From Pseudomonadota bacterium (GTDB lineage: Bacteria; Pseudomonadota; Gammaproteobacteria; Burkholderiales; Methylophilaceae), in the NCBI GenBank assembly GCA_029563075.1, contig JAKQTN010000031.1, positions 1 through 33,718 of the forward strand: DNA of 33,718 nucleotides, read 5' to 3'. The stretch's first letter is position 1, and every line of letters starts with the position of its first letter. Position numbers and translations under genes: made by a program. The notes under the pieces are model-generated. The model worked only from the letters and a program-made list of their open reading frames with translations, was not told the DNA's origin and did not search any database. This document shows positions 17,926 to 27,882 of this stretch, in pieces.

Positions 17926-18808
17926 ATTCGCCTATTACCCTTACCTCTTGCTGCAACGCCACACCTTGCTTCTCTAATACCGTGTCCTTCATATGCCGAA
18001 TCAGCAGTTCAATATCCAGCGCAGTAGCATTACCCAGATTCACTATAAAATTAGCATGCTTAGGTGACACCTGCGCCCCGCCAATCTGGTAGCCTTTTAA
18101 GCCGCTGGCTTCGATTAACCTTGCCGCAAAATCGCCATGCGGATTTCTGAAGGTAGACCCTGCGCTTGGAAAATTAAGCGGCTGGCTGGCCAACCGGGTT
18201 GCTAACAAGTTTTTGATTTTCTGCAGTGATTCGCCAGCGTTTCCAGGCTCCAGCTTGAACCAGGCACCCAAAAACCACTCGTCAGGCACGGGCATTTCCA
18301 CATGGCGGTAGCTGGGGATGAACTCTGAGGCATTACGCACATGTGCGTTTCCATGTCGATCGATGGTCAATACCTGGTGTACGATGTTCCAGGTCTCAGA
18401 GCCATAACACCCCGCATTCATGGCCAAAGCACCGCCCACCGTGCCGGGGATGCCCGCCATAAACTCTGAGCCTTGCCTGAACTGGCCTGCGCAGAATCTG
18501 GCTAACTTTCCACACGTCACACCCGCTTCGGCATAAATATATTTACCATCCACTCTCAAATCACTCAGTGCCTGGTGCATCACGATCACGGTACCGCGCA
18601 CGCCGCCGTCGCGTACCAGCAGATTACTGCCTAAACCCATAAAATAAACAGGTTCAGCCTGATCCAGCGTTTGCATGAAGGCCTGCAATTCCTTCAGGTT
18701 TTCTGCTATGAACAAGCGATCTGCACTACCTCCCACGCGCCAGCTGGTATAACGGGCAAGCGGCTCGTTCTTAAGCAACTGTGACTGTGTTTCCGGTTGC
18801 GCTATCAA
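17918..18808 (-). CDS. murB: UDP-N-acetylenolpyruvoylglucosamine reductase
   Basis: A 296-residue FAD-dependent enzyme that reduces UDP-GlcNAc-enolpyruvate to UDP-MurNAc with NADPH. The FAD-binding part shows [38 protein letters not shown], and [22 protein letters not shown]. The C-terminal half has [15 protein letters not shown]-like residues with the catalytic serine, and a final QEVRVIGEY. It is of the short (type II) form. The start is TTG at 18808, giving a 4-base overlap with the murC stop; GGGAG eight bases upstream supports it, and no alternative ATG lies before the conserved region. Confidence 0.95.
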   Translation of the reverse strand: MIAQPETQSQLLKNEPLARYTSWRVGGSADRLFIAENLKELQAFMQTLDQAEPVYFMGLGSNLLVRDGGVRGTVIVMHQALSDLRVDGKYIYAEAGVTCGKLARFCAGQFRQGSEFMAGIPGTVGGALAMNAGCYGSETWNIVHQVLTIDRHGNAHVRNASEFIPSYRHVEMPVPDEWFLGAWFKLEPGNAGESLQKIKNLLATRLASQPLNFPSAGSTFRNPHGDFAARLIEASGLKGYQIGGAQVSPKHANFIVNLGNATALDIELLIRHMKDTVLEKQGVALQQEVRVIGEYA

Positions 18809-20199
18809 TTTGCCAACTCCCTGGTTTTAGCGGCCACGTGCCCGATGGAGCCAGCGCCCATCACAACCACCACATCGCCGGCTCGCGCTGTATTCAGAAT
18901 GGCCTCTGGTAGCGCGTCCGTCGTTTCCACAAATAGCGGCTCTACCTTGCCTGCCACGCGAATCGCACGGATCAGGGCACGTGTATCTGCCGCGACAATC
19001 GGCGCTTCGCCTGCGGAATACACCTCGGTCAACAACACTGCATCGGCGGTGGAGAGCACATGCACAAAATCTTCGAAGCAATCCCGCGTTCTGGTAAAAC
19101 GATGTGGCTGAAACGCCATAACTAATCTGCGATCAGGAAACGCACCACGCGCTGCGGCAATCACCGCTTGCATCTCAACCGGATGATGTCCGTAGTCATC
19201 AATCAAGGTAAACGTACCGCCCGTTCTTGCCGCAATTTCGCCATAACGCTCAAAGCGGCGACCTACGCCTTTAAAGTCTGCGAGCGCCTTGATAATAAAT
19301 TTATCCTCAATATTCAATTCGCTGGCAATGGCAATCGCGGCTAAAGCGTTCAACACATAGTGGTTGCCTGGCAGGTTCAAAGTCACGTCAAATGTCGTGG
19401 TCACGCCGTTAATACGGTCTACTGTGAAGTGCATCTTGCCGTGATCTGCGCGCACATTTCTGGCGCGAATACGCGCATTCTCAGAAAAGCCATACGTCAT
19501 GACGGGCTTGGTTACGCGCGGCAAAATTTCGCGGATATTGGCGTCATCCACACACATCACCGCCATGCCCCAGAACGGCAGCTGCTGCAAAAACTCCACA
19601 AACGCACTTTTGAGCTTGTCAAAACTGTGCTCGTAGGTATCCATATGATCCTGGTCAATATTGGTCACCACCGCCATCACCGGTGTCAAATGCAGGAACG
19701 AAGCATCTGATTCATCTGCCTCGGCGACAATATATTCACCGCTGCCAAGACGCGCATTGGCGCTGGCAGCTTCGAGCTTTCCGCCAATCACAAAGGTGGG
19801 GTCCATGCCCGCTTCCGCCAGGATACTGGCAATCAGGCTGGTCGTAGTCGTTTTACCATGCGTCCCTGCTACCGCAATACCTTGTTTAAAGCGCATCAGT
19901 TCTGCCAGCATGAGCGCGCGCGGTACAACGGGAATATTTTTGGCGCGTGCAGCGATAATTTCAGGGTTTTTCTCATTCACTGCAGAAGACACCACGACCA
20001 CATCTGCGGCACTTAGGTTTTCAGTAGCATGGCCCTGATAAATTCTGGCGCCAAAACCCGCCAAGCGCTGCGTAGTAGCATTGCTGGTCAGATCAGAACC
20101 CGAAACCTCAAAGCCTAAATTAATCAGCACCTCGGCAATACCGCTCATGCCGGCGCCGCCAATGCCAACAAAATGTACGTTCTTTACTTTATGCTTCAT
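18805..20199 (-). CDS. murC: UDP-N-acetylmuramate--L-alanine ligase
   Basis: A 464-residue Mur ligase that attaches L-alanine to UDP-MurNAc using ATP, the first cytoplasmic amino-acid addition. The N-terminal UDP-binding domain begins [20 protein letters not shown]. The ATP loop is [14 protein letters not shown]. The central domain includes [15 protein letters not shown] and [10 protein letters not shown], and the C-terminal domain includes [11 protein letters not shown] and [18 protein letters not shown] chose ATG 20199: it overlaps the murG stop as ATGA and follows GGAGGTGGCCGC. A longer in-frame extension to 20286 would lie wholly inside murG. Confidence 0.97.
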   Translation of the reverse strand: MKHKVKNVHFVGIGGAGMSGIAEVLINLGFEVSGSDLTSNATTQRLAGFGARIYQGHATENLSAADVVVVSSAVNEKNPEIIAARAKNIPVVPRALMLAELMRFKQGIAVAGTHGKTTTTSLIASILAEAGMDPTFVIGGKLEAASANARLGSGEYIVAEADESDASFLHLTPVMAVVTNIDQDHMDTYEHSFDKLKSAFVEFLQQLPFWGMAVMCVDDANIREILPRVTKPVMTYGFSENARIRARNVRADHGKMHFTVDRINGVTTTFDVTLNLPGNHYVLNALAAIAIASELNIEDKFIIKALADFKGVGRRFERYGEIAARTGGTFTLIDDYGHHPVEMQAVIAAARGAFPDRRLVMAFQPHRFTRTRDCFEDFVHVLSTADAVLLTEVYSAGEAPIVAADTRALIRAIRVAGKVEPLFVETTDALPEAILNTARAGDVVVVMGAGSIGHVAAKTRELAN

Positions 20200-21290
20200 G
20201 CGGCCACCTCCATACATATTTTTGCAACTGTTTGCGTGGCTTCTGGCGTGGCAAGGGCTCTGGCTTTGATTGCCATCTCCAGACAAACCTCACGGGATAA
20301 ACTGCGCAAAATTTCTGTCGCTTTCTGTACATTAAATTCCGTTTGTTGAATCAACTTGGCTGCGCCTGCATCACTTAAATATTTTGCGTTATAGGTTTGA
20401 TGGTCATCCACCGCATACGGAAAAGGCACCAGAACGCTTGCCACACCTACGCAGGCCAGTTCAGCAACCGTGAGCGCACCAGCGCGGCAAATCACCACAT
20501 CTGCCCAGGCGTACATTTCGGCCATATTGTTAATAAAAGCTTTGATTTCTGCCTGCACGCCAGCTGCTTGGTAATTGGCCTGCAAGGCAGCAATATGTTT
20601 TTCACCCGCTTGATGCACTATTTCTGGTCTTTCTTGTTCTGGCAATTCAGCCAGTGCTTTTGGCAGCACTTCATTCAAAGCCGCTGCGCCTAAGCTGCCA
20701 CCGACCACTAACAACTTGAGCTTGCCAGAGCGCGTGGCATACCGTTGCTCTGGCGACGCCACTTGGGCGATGTCGTGCCGCACCGGATTGCCAACCAACT
20801 CTGCTTTGTTACCGAATGCAGATGGAAACGCTGCCAGCACTTTATTGGCGATTACACTTAAAGTTTTATTGGTTAACCCAGCAATGGAGTTTTGCTCGTG
20901 AATCACTAGAGGCCTGCCTAGCAATTTCGCCATCAATCCACCCGGAAAGGCTGCAAAGCCACCCATTCCCAGCACTACATTGGGCCTATGTTTACGAATG
21001 GCAGCAAAACTTTGTTTAAAAGCAACGGCCAATTTAACCGGCAACAACACCCACCCCAGCAAGCCTTTGCCGCGTACGCCGCGCATCGTTATCATGGCCT
21101 TGCTGTAACTTTTGCCTTCAATCAACCTATTCTCCATACCGCCCTCTGTGGCCAGCCAGACAACGTTCCAACCATGCTCTTTCATATAATCCGCCACTGC
21201 CATGGCGGGATAAACGTGGCCGCCCGTGCCGCCCGCCATCACCATCAGCGTACCCGAGCCGTATTGCGTGATTGGCGATGAAAACATCAT
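20196..21290 (-). CDS. murG: UDP-N-acetylglucosamine--lipid I GlcNAc transferase MurG
   Basis: A 364-residue GT-B glycosyltransferase on the inner face of the membrane that converts lipid I to lipid II. The N-terminal acceptor domain has [20 protein letters not shown] and [20 protein letters not shown], with [16 protein letters not shown]. The donor domain has [18 protein letters not shown] and the nucleotide-sugar loop [35 protein letters not shown]. It begins at tandem ATGs. Upstream is not ftsW directly but a 45-codon ORF whose TGA overlaps this ATG (ATGATG), so murG translation is probably coupled to that ORF. Ribosome site AAGGGG lies 10 bases before. Confidence 0.97.
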   Translation of the reverse strand: MMFSSPITQYGSGTLMVMAGGTGGHVYPAMAVADYMKEHGWNVVWLATEGGMENRLIEGKSYSKAMITMRGVRGKGLLGWVLLPVKLAVAFKQSFAAIRKHRPNVVLGMGGFAAFPGGLMAKLLGRPLVIHEQNSIAGLTNKTLSVIANKVLAAFPSAFGNKAELVGNPVRHDIAQVASPEQRYATRSGKLKLLVVGGSLGAAALNEVLPKALAELPEQERPEIVHQAGEKHIAALQANYQAAGVQAEIKAFINNMAEMYAWADVVICRAGALTVAELACVGVASVLVPFPYAVDDHQTYNAKYLSDAGAAKLIQQTEFNVQKATEILRSLSREVCLEMAIKARALATPEATQTVAKICMEVAA

Positions 21291-21424
21291 GCTGGCAACC
21301 CCTTCTGCAGCCTTGTATTTTGGCTATGGCCGCTACGCTTAACTTTTAAACCCAAAAAGTTAGCCTGCGCCGAAATCGCCTCATTGCTCCTCACAGCCAA
21401 ACTCAAAATCGTGATTACGCTCAT
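21287..21424 (-). CDS. 45-codon ORF between ftsW and murG, overlapping both, ending in a copy of the ftsW C-terminus
   Basis: The ATG at 21424 overlaps the ftsW stop as ATGA, and the TGA at 21287-21289 overlaps the murG ATG as ATGA. The 45-residue product begins [20 protein letters not shown] and ends RLQKGLPA, identical to the last eight residues of FtsW. At DNA level 21287-21312 and 21421-21446 match at 25 of 26 bases, so a piece of the ftsW 3' end with its ribosome site has been duplicated around a roughly 108-base unique segment. Both initiation contexts (AAGGGG, 10 bases, ATG) are therefore the same. The product has no recognised domain. It may be a neutral insertion kept open so that coupling to murG continues. 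Confidence 0.5.
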   Translation of the reverse strand: MSVITILSLAVRSNEAISAQANFLGLKVKRSGHSQNTRLQKGLPA

Positions 21425-21446
21425 GCTGGCAACCCCTTCTGTAGCC
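21287..21446. repeat. direct repeat pair, 26 bp, at the end of ftsW and before murG
   Basis: The two copies, 21287-21312 and 21421-21446, are 134 bases apart and differ by one transition. The ftsW copy encodes RLQKGLPA plus stop and the translation start context of the next frame; the other does the same immediately before murG. Between them, near 21340-21360, lies a 7-bp stem (AACTTTT with AAAAGTT). The pattern suggests a local duplication or an insertion with a long duplicated target. Confidence 0.85.
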
Positions 21447-22587
21447 GGCGATTTTCATAATCAATTCTTAGCAGTACCGCCATCGCGATGCAATTAGCCA
21501 GAATACCGCTGCCGCCAAACGAGAGTAGCGGTAGCGTCAGGCCTTTGGTTGGCAGCACTCCCATGTTCACACCGATATTGATAATGCCTTGCACGCCAAT
21601 CCATACGCCCAGGCCTTGGGCCAGCAACGCAGCAAAATAACGCTCATTCGCAACGGCCTCTTTGCCGATGCCAAAGGCGCGGATCACAATCCAGACGAAC
21701 AGGCCCAGTACTGTCAGCACACCAACAAAGCCAAGCTCTTCGGCGATCACCGCCAGCAGAAAATCAGTATGCGCCTCTGGCAGATACAGCAATTTTTCAA
21801 CACTCGCCCCCAAACCCACACCGAACCATTCACCACGCCCAAAGGCAATTAACGCATGCGAAAGTTGATAACCTTTTCCGAACGGGTCTGCCCACGGATC
21901 CAGAAACCCAATCACGCGCTGTAAGCGATAAGGCGAACTCCAGATCAACACATAAATGGCCACAGGCAATAAAGCCAGCAAGCCAGCAAAGATTTTGGCA
22001 TTGATGCCTCCCAGCCAAAGGATGGAGATAGAAATCGCCGCAATCACCGCGAATGCCCCAAAATCAGGCTCGCGCAACAGTAAAAATCCGACCAGCACCA
22101 TCACTGCTACCATCGGTAAAAAGCCGCGCACGATGCTATCCATTTGCGAGGCTTTGCGTACCGCATAATCCGCGACATACATGGCAGCAAACAGCTTCAT
22201 CAATTCAGAAGGCTGCAAATTGATGACAAACAGCGAAAGCCAGCGCTGGCTGCCATTTACATTACGCCCGATACCTGGAATTAATACCAGCACCAGCAGC
22301 GCCAACCCGGCCAAGAACAGATAAGGTGCTGCTTTTTGCCAGATCGCGATGGGGATTTGAAACGAAACAAAAGCCGCCGCCAAGCCAATGATGATAAAAA
22401 TGGTCTGCCGAACAAGAAAATAGGTGCTTTGATGCCCAACCGCCTTATCCGCCTCGGCGATAGCGATTGAGGCGGAATACACCATGACCAGACCCAATCC
22501 CAATAGAATGAAAACGACCCAAAGCAGCATCTGGTCATAATTTGGCGCATTGAGGCGCTCGCGACTATTCATGACGGGCGCTAGCAT
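21421..22587 (-). CDS. ftsW: cell division protein FtsW (SEDS peptidoglycan polymerase)
   Basis: A 388-residue polytopic membrane protein of the SEDS family that polymerises lipid II at the septum together with FtsI. About ten membrane helices are visible. Hallmarks include [58 protein letters not shown], and [40 protein letters not shown], followed by [24 protein letters not shown] near the end. The start at 22587 overlaps the murD stop by 7 bases and has AAAGGTGGCCGC upstream, nearly the same leader as murC. Its last eight codons recur before murG. Confidence 0.97.
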   Translation of the reverse strand: MLAPVMNSRERLNAPNYDQMLLWVVFILLGLGLVMVYSASIAIAEADKAVGHQSTYFLVRQTIFIIIGLAAAFVSFQIPIAIWQKAAPYLFLAGLALLVLVLIPGIGRNVNGSQRWLSLFVINLQPSELMKLFAAMYVADYAVRKASQMDSIVRGFLPMVAVMVLVGFLLLREPDFGAFAVIAAISISILWLGGINAKIFAGLLALLPVAIYVLIWSSPYRLQRVIGFLDPWADPFGKGYQLSHALIAFGRGEWFGVGLGASVEKLLYLPEAHTDFLLAVIAEELGFVGVLTVLGLFVWIVIRAFGIGKEAVANERYFAALLAQGLGVWIGVQGIINIGVNMGVLPTKGLTLPLLSFGGSGILANCIAMAVLLRIDYENRRLQKGLPA

Positions 22588-23981
22588 GCGGCCACCTTTT
22601 TACTTTGCAGTGCCAACTGCTTCACCGCATCCACAAACACCTCTGCGCGATGTACATAATTTCTGAACATATCAAAACTGGCGCAGGCAGGGGACAGCAA
22701 TACTGCATCACCCGCACTGGCAATTCTTTTAGCGATATTGACTGCTTCCGGCAAATCAGCCGCCCGGTATAAAGGCACTTGTTTTTCTACTGAAGGGGTT
22801 GTCAATAACACTGCTTCAATCAATGCGGCATCACGGCCAAACAGCACCACGGCACGCGCATTGGCCTGCACGGCGGGAGCTAAGGGCGAAAAATCCTGCC
22901 CTTTGCCATCACCGCCTGCGATCAGCACTACTTTTTGCGGTTTGTCGTTTTTAGTCATGCCCGCAATCGCTGCGCAAGTCGCGCCCACATTGGTGCCTTT
23001 TGAGTCATCGTAAAAATCAACCCCATCAATATTGGCAACCCATTCCACGCGGTGCGGCAGCCCTTTAAAATGGCGCAGCGCCTGAACAATCGATGTCTTA
23101 TCAATGCCGATTGCGCTGCATAACGCGGCCGCGGCAAGCGCATTGGCCACATTATGCTGACCCGCGATTTTGAGTTCGCTCGCTTTGCATAATTTGCGCT
23201 GCCCACTCGCCAGGTAATGCTCTTCTTTGCACTCAGTCAAGCCGAAATCACTCATCGTAGGCGCAGCGTTCAATCCAAAAGTCACTGTATGTTTGTGATG
23301 CATGGCCAGCGTTACGGCATCGTCACGATTCAAAACGCTTGTTTTTGCATGCGCCAAAATGCGAGCTTTGGCGGCCGCATAATCAGCAATGCTGGTATAT
23401 CTGTCCATGTGGTCTTCACACACATTCAATACCGTTGCGGCATCCAGGTTTAAGCCATGCGTAGTTTCCAGCTGAAAACTGGAAAGTTCCAGCACATACA
23501 CATCCGGCGTTTCCATCTGTAGTGCATCTAACACTGGCAAGCCGATATTGCCTGCAACAATCGTTTTTAGACCTGCTTCCTTGCAGATCGCACCCACCAG
23601 AGTTGTCACAGTGGTTTTGCCGTTTGAGCCGGTAATGCCAATGACTTTGGCGTTTTTCGGCCGGTGCTGCGCGAACAACTCGATATCGCCAATCACCGGA
23701 GTACCCTGCTTAACCGCAGCCTGCACGGCAGGCTCACTCAAAGCCACGCCCGGGCTAATCACGATCAAATCGGCCTGCAATAACACTTCCGGCTGAAACG
23801 CCCCTGTATGAATTTCTACCTGCGGCATGCGTCTGATCACGTCATCTACGCCGGGCGGATTCTCACGCGAATCAGCCACCGACAGAATAGCGCCTTTGGA
23901 GGCAAGCCAGCGCAATGCCGACCGCCCTGTTTCACCAAGACCCAGCACTAAGACACGTTTATTTTTAAGTTCAACTTTCAT
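22581..23981 (-). CDS. murD: UDP-N-acetylmuramoylalanine--D-glutamate ligase
   Basis: A 466-residue Mur ligase that adds D-glutamate to UDP-MurNAc-L-Ala in the cytoplasm. The N-terminal Rossmann part starts [21 protein letters not shown]. The ATP loop is [27 protein letters not shown] and the carbamylated-lysine region follow, then [26 protein letters not shown] and the C-terminal [23 protein letters not shown], both MurD-specific. It starts 12 bases after the mraY stop, one of the few junctions here without overlap, and the ATG lacks a strong ribosome site. Confidence 0.97.
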   Translation of the reverse strand: MKVELKNKRVLVLGLGETGRSALRWLASKGAILSVADSRENPPGVDDVIRRMPQVEIHTGAFQPEVLLQADLIVISPGVALSEPAVQAAVKQGTPVIGDIELFAQHRPKNAKVIGITGSNGKTTVTTLVGAICKEAGLKTIVAGNIGLPVLDALQMETPDVYVLELSSFQLETTHGLNLDAATVLNVCEDHMDRYTSIADYAAAKARILAHAKTSVLNRDDAVTLAMHHKHTVTFGLNAAPTMSDFGLTECKEEHYLASGQRKLCKASELKIAGQHNVANALAAAALCSAIGIDKTSIVQALRHFKGLPHRVEWVANIDGVDFYDDSKGTNVGATCAAIAGMTKNDKPQKVVLIAGGDGKGQDFSPLAPAVQANARAVVLFGRDAALIEAVLLTTPSVEKQVPLYRAADLPEAVNIAKRIASAGDAVLLSPACASFDMFRNYVHRAEVFVDAVKQLALQSKKVAAC

Positions 23982-23993
23982 TTTTTGTATTGG

Positions 23994-25097
23994 TCATCTC
24001 AGTTTCAGCGTTGAAAGCCCTACCAGCACCAGCATCATGGTAATAATCCAGAACCGCACCACGACCTGTGTCTCCTTCCAGCCCTTTTGCTCGTAGTGAT
24101 GATGCAGCGGTGCCATCAGGAAGATACGCTGCCCTACTCCCGTTTTATGTTTGGTGTACTTGAAATACATGACCTGCAGCGCGACCGAGAAGGTTTCCAC
24201 CACAAATACGCCGCCCATAATAAACAGCACGATTTCCTGCCGGACAATGACGGCCACCACGCCCAGCGCGGCGCCCAAGGCCAGCGCACCCACATCGCCC
24301 ATGAACACTTCTGCCGGATAGGCGTTAAACCACAGAAAACCCAGGCCAGCACCCGCCATGGCGGCACAGAACACCATCAATTCACCGGAGCCCGCAACGT
24401 ATGGAACGCCCAAATATTTCGAAAAATACAAGTGCCCTGCCACATAAGCAAATATGGCAAGCGCGCTGCCTACCATCACGGTGGGCATAATCGCCAGTCC
24501 GTCCAGCCCGTCGGTAAGATTCACCGCATTGCTGCTGCCGACGATCACCAGATAGGTCAGCACAATAAAGCCGACAGCGCTTAAAGGCAGCACCAGATGT
24601 TTGAAAAAGGGAAAAATCAACGTAGTTTCTACCGGCGTTACGGAAGTTTTGAACAAAAAGATCGCCACGCCAAAACCGATTACGCTTTGCCAGAAATATT
24701 TGGCCTTGGCCGATAAGCCTTTAGGGTTTTTATGAACCACTTTGCGGTAATCATCCACCCAGCCTACCGCGCCGAAACCTAGCGTGGTTACCAGCACCAC
24801 CCAGATATACTTGTTATGCAAATCACCCCATAACAAGGTGGCAATCGCTATCGCCACCAGTATCAGCGCACCGCCCATCGTCGGCGTTCCAGCCTTGATT
24901 AAATGCGTTTGCGGGCCATCGTCACGTACAGCCTGGCCAACCTTGTACTCAGTCAGCTTGCGAATCATTTTCGGACCCACCATGAATGAAATGATAAGCG
25001 CTGTCAGCGTTGCCAGAACCGCGCGCAACGTGATGTAATTAAACACATTGAAGCCGCGAATATCGTGTGCCAACCAGCGAGCGAGTTCTAGCAGCAT
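23994..25097 (-). CDS. mraY: phospho-N-acetylmuramoyl-pentapeptide-transferase MraY
   Basis: A 367-residue integral membrane enzyme that transfers phospho-MurNAc-pentapeptide to undecaprenyl phosphate, making lipid I. About ten membrane helices are present. Family motifs include [16 protein letters not shown], the Asp pair in [53 protein letters not shown], and the cytoplasmic loop [23 protein letters not shown]. Length is normal for proteobacteria (about 360). The start overlaps the murF stop by 10 bases. Confidence 0.98.
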   Translation of the reverse strand: MLLELARWLAHDIRGFNVFNYITLRAVLATLTALIISFMVGPKMIRKLTEYKVGQAVRDDGPQTHLIKAGTPTMGGALILVAIAIATLLWGDLHNKYIWVVLVTTLGFGAVGWVDDYRKVVHKNPKGLSAKAKYFWQSVIGFGVAIFLFKTSVTPVETTLIFPFFKHLVLPLSAVGFIVLTYLVIVGSSNAVNLTDGLDGLAIMPTVMVGSALAIFAYVAGHLYFSKYLGVPYVAGSGELMVFCAAMAGAGLGFLWFNAYPAEVFMGDVGALALGAALGVVAVIVRQEIVLFIMGGVFVVETFSVALQVMYFKYTKHKTGVGQRIFLMAPLHHHYEQKGWKETQVVVRFWIITMMLVLVGLSTLKLR

Positions 25098-26452
25098 GAC
25101 TTTTTCTCCATTTCATTTTTTTCTATCAGTTGATTTACAACGCGCTCCATCTGCATAAAACGTGAGCCTTTTACCAGTACCGTTACGTCTTTTTGCATGA
25201 GAGGTTTTAAGCTGGCAACCAATGCTTCTAAAGTAGAACAATGCTGTGCATTTGCGCCAAACGCCTTGGCCGCCAGTTGACCCAGTTCACCAAAAGCAAA
25301 CAATTGATCGATGCCTTTTTGTTTGGCGTACAAACCAATGTCGGCGTGCATTTGCGGCGCATCCTCGCCCAGTTCCGCCATATCACCCATCACAAAAATT
25401 TGTGTGGCTTTCTGACTTGCGAGCACGTCAATCGCCGCCTTCATCGAATCCGGATTTGCGTTGTAAGTATCGTCAATCAGCACAGCGTCATTGCAGCCTT
25501 GCAGCCAATTGAGGCGGCCTTTAACCGCATGGAACCCGGCCAGCCCTGTGGCGATGTCCGCATTGGAAATTCCCAGCGCAACCGAGACTGCGCTTGCCGC
25601 CAACGCATTATGAACATTGTGCATACCCAGCACATGCAACTCGAAAGGGGTTTCCCCGTTAGGTGTTTTCAGGTGGATTTGCGTCAGATTCCCGCGTGCC
25701 TGGTAACTTGCGCTGACATCCGCAATATCTGTCAACCCGAATGTGATGATTTTTCTGTTTTTATTGAGCGACTTCCAATAATCTGCAAAGACATCATCTG
25801 CATTGATAATGGCTATGCCATCTTGAGCCAAACCCTCATAAATTTCGCCTTTGGCACGCGCTATCCCCTCGCGTGAGCCTACTTCGCCAATATGTGCAGT
25901 ACCGGCGTTGTTAACAACAGCAACATCCGGCTGTGCCAGCTTTGTCAGATAGCGGATTTCGCCTTCGTGGTTCATGCCCATTTCAATCACCGCAAAAGTA
26001 TGTTCCTGGCGCAATTTCAGCAAAGTCATCGGCATGCCGATGTCGTTATTAAGATTGCCCTGTGTGGCCAATACGCTTTGATTCGTGGCTGCCAGAATCG
26101 CAGCGATCATTTCTTTGACTGTAGTTTTGCCATTGCTGCCAGTCACCGCCACTAGCGGCAGGTTGAATTTACTGCGCCAGTATTTTGCCAACTGTCCCAA
26201 TGCCAAACGCGTGTCCGACACGATAACTGCCGGGCTGGCTTGCGTGTTAGCATCTGACACCAGCACCGCGGCAGCGCCTTGTTTGATGGCCTCTGCCGCG
26301 TAGGTATTGCCATCAAAGCGCTCGCCCTTGATGCCAACAAACAATTGATTTATCGCAATATGACGGCTGTCAGAACCCACGCTTTCGCATAGCACATCTG
26401 CGCCTGTCATGCGTCCAGCCACCGCGTTGGCAATCTCGGAGAGCATCATCAT
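25088..26452 (-). CDS. murF: UDP-N-acetylmuramoyl-tripeptide--D-alanyl-D-alanine ligase
   Basis: A 454-residue Mur ligase that adds the D-Ala-D-Ala dipeptide made by Ddl. The substrate domain has [23 protein letters not shown]. The ATP loop is [18 protein letters not shown]. The middle domain has [32 protein letters not shown], and the C-terminal domain has [19 protein letters not shown] and [13 protein letters not shown]. Three ATG codons stand in a row at the start, the first sharing ATGA with the murE stop. The C-terminus ends MEKKSCC. Confidence 0.97.
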   Translation of the reverse strand: MMMLSEIANAVAGRMTGADVLCESVGSDSRHIAINQLFVGIKGERFDGNTYAAEAIKQGAAAVLVSDANTQASPAVIVSDTRLALGQLAKYWRSKFNLPLVAVTGSNGKTTVKEMIAAILAATNQSVLATQGNLNNDIGMPMTLLKLRQEHTFAVIEMGMNHEGEIRYLTKLAQPDVAVVNNAGTAHIGEVGSREGIARAKGEIYEGLAQDGIAIINADDVFADYWKSLNKNRKIITFGLTDIADVSASYQARGNLTQIHLKTPNGETPFELHVLGMHNVHNALAASAVSVALGISNADIATGLAGFHAVKGRLNWLQGCNDAVLIDDTYNANPDSMKAAIDVLASQKATQIFVMGDMAELGEDAPQMHADIGLYAKQKGIDQLFAFGELGQLAAKAFGANAQHCSTLEALVASLKPLMQKDVTVLVKGSRFMQMERVVNQLIEKNEMEKKSCC

Positions 26453-27882
26453 ACAAATGCCCTTTCATATATCTTGAGCACGTCTTTCGCTTGCTCAACA
26501 TCGCTGAAATAGAGTTTTTTACCTGCTATTTCCTGATAGTCTTCATGGCCTTTGCCGGCAATGAGCACGATATCGCCCGGTTTGGCTGACAGTATGCCCA
26601 CCGAGATGGCCTTGGCACGGTCTTCTTCTATTGCAAAATTACCGTGCATCCCGCTGACAATATCCTGAATGATTTTTTCAGGCGCTTCGTCACGCGGATT
26701 ATCCGAGGTCACCACCACCGCATCGGCAAATTCGCTGGCAATCCTGCCCATCAATTCGCGCTTGCCTGCATCGCGATTACCGCCACAGCCGAACACACAA
26801 ATTAATTTGGAGCCTGCCTGCGCCTTTAATGTAGACAACACCTTCTCAAGCGCATCCGGTGTATGTGCGTAATCCACCACCACCAAAGGCAGGCTGCCGC
26901 CTCCAATCTGCTGCATACGGCCACTGGCGGACTGGATATGCGAAATCGCGTCTATCGCTTCATCCAGACTTACTTTTGAAACCAGCAAAGTCGCCAGTAC
27001 CGCCAGCACGTTATAGACGTTAAAACGCCCAATCAGATTAGCCTTCACCGGCGCATTGCCAAACGGCGTGATGACGTAAAATGCAAAATGCGTGTTCTCA
27101 AAATGCAATTCGGTCGCCCTCACATCGCCACGCTCAATACCATAAGTCATCACCGGTGTACCGACAGCCGTCAAATCTTTTTCGATTTCCCGTCCGAACG
27201 CATCATCAGCATTAAGCACTGCATATTTCAGGTCACTCGCATCAAATAAGCGACGCTTCGCAGCGGCATAATCTTCAAAAGTCTCGTGATAATCCAGATG
27301 ATCGCGCGATAAATTGCTAAGCACTGCCACATCAAAATGCACCGCCCTGACGCGACCCTGATGCAAGCCATGCGATGACACTTCCATCGCAACGGTTGTG
27401 ACTTCCTGTTTGACATAATCTGCCAACATCTCCTGCAACGACACCGCATCCGGTGTGGTGTTTGAAGTTGGGCTCAATTGGTTTGGCAACCCGTTTCCCA
27501 GGGTACCGATCACCGCTGTTTTGTGCCCCAAAAAATTGAAACATTGGCTCAGCCATTGCGTAATCGAGGTTTTGCCGTTGGTGCCAGTCACGCCTATCAT
27601 CCACATTTTTGTCGATGGTTTTTTGTAAAACTGGCTTGCAATATCACCGGCTTGCAGCCGCAGCTGCTTAACCGGTTTATTTTCAATATTCCAGTCCACA
27701 TTCCAGTCAAACTCTTCCGGATCCCAAAGTACTGCGCTGGCACCATTTTTAATGGCGTCCGCAATATAGCGGCGACCATCCGACTTCTCGCCTGGATACG
27801 CCAGAAACAGGCTGCCTGGCAGCACTTTTCGGCTATCTACGGTGATATTCTTTACCGAGGTTTTGATTTGATAGTTTGTCAT
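26449..27882 (-). CDS. murE: UDP-N-acetylmuramoyl-tripeptide synthetase (meso-diaminopimelate-adding)
   Basis: A 477-residue Mur ligase adding the third stem amino acid. SRKVLPGSLFLAYPGEKSDGRRY is the substrate domain, GVTGTNGKTSITQWLSQ the ATP loop, and SSHGLHQGRV plus NLSRDHLDYH the central domain. VVDYAHTPDALEKVL and VFGCGGNRDAGKR mark the C-terminal domain. The motif DNPRDE (in VTSDNPRDEAPEKI) specifies meso-diaminopimelate instead of lysine, so this organism should have the usual Gram-negative peptidoglycan type. It overlaps ftsI and murF by 4 bases each. Confidence 0.97.
   Translation of the reverse strand: MTNYQIKTSVKNITVDSRKVLPGSLFLAYPGEKSDGRRYIADAIKNGASAVLWDPEEFDWNVDWNIENKPVKQLRLQAGDIASQFYKKPSTKMWMIGVTGTNGKTSITQWLSQCFNFLGHKTAVIGTLGNGLPNQLSPTSNTTPDAVSLQEMLADYVKQEVTTVAMEVSSHGLHQGRVRAVHFDVAVLSNLSRDHLDYHETFEDYAAAKRRLFDASDLKYAVLNADDAFGREIEKDLTAVGTPVMTYGIERGDVRATELHFENTHFAFYVITPFGNAPVKANLIGRFNVYNVLAVLATLLVSKVSLDEAIDAISHIQSASGRMQQIGGGSLPLVVVDYAHTPDALEKVLSTLKAQAGSKLICVFGCGGNRDAGKRELMGRIASEFADAVVVTSDNPRDEAPEKIIQDIVSGMHGNFAIEEDRAKAISVGILSAKPGDIVLIAGKGHEDYQEIAGKKLYFSDVEQAKDVLKIYERAFV

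Noticed and set aside
20200-20286. Longer start for MurC adding 29 residues
   Set aside because: It would run inside murG; ATG 20199 with GGAGGTGG and an ATGA overlap is the standard arrangement.
25241-25876. Plus-strand open frame of 211 codons opposite murF
   Set aside because: It is fully antisense to a clear Mur ligase gene and shows no family signature. The same holds for long plus-strand frames opposite murB-murC, mraY and murE.
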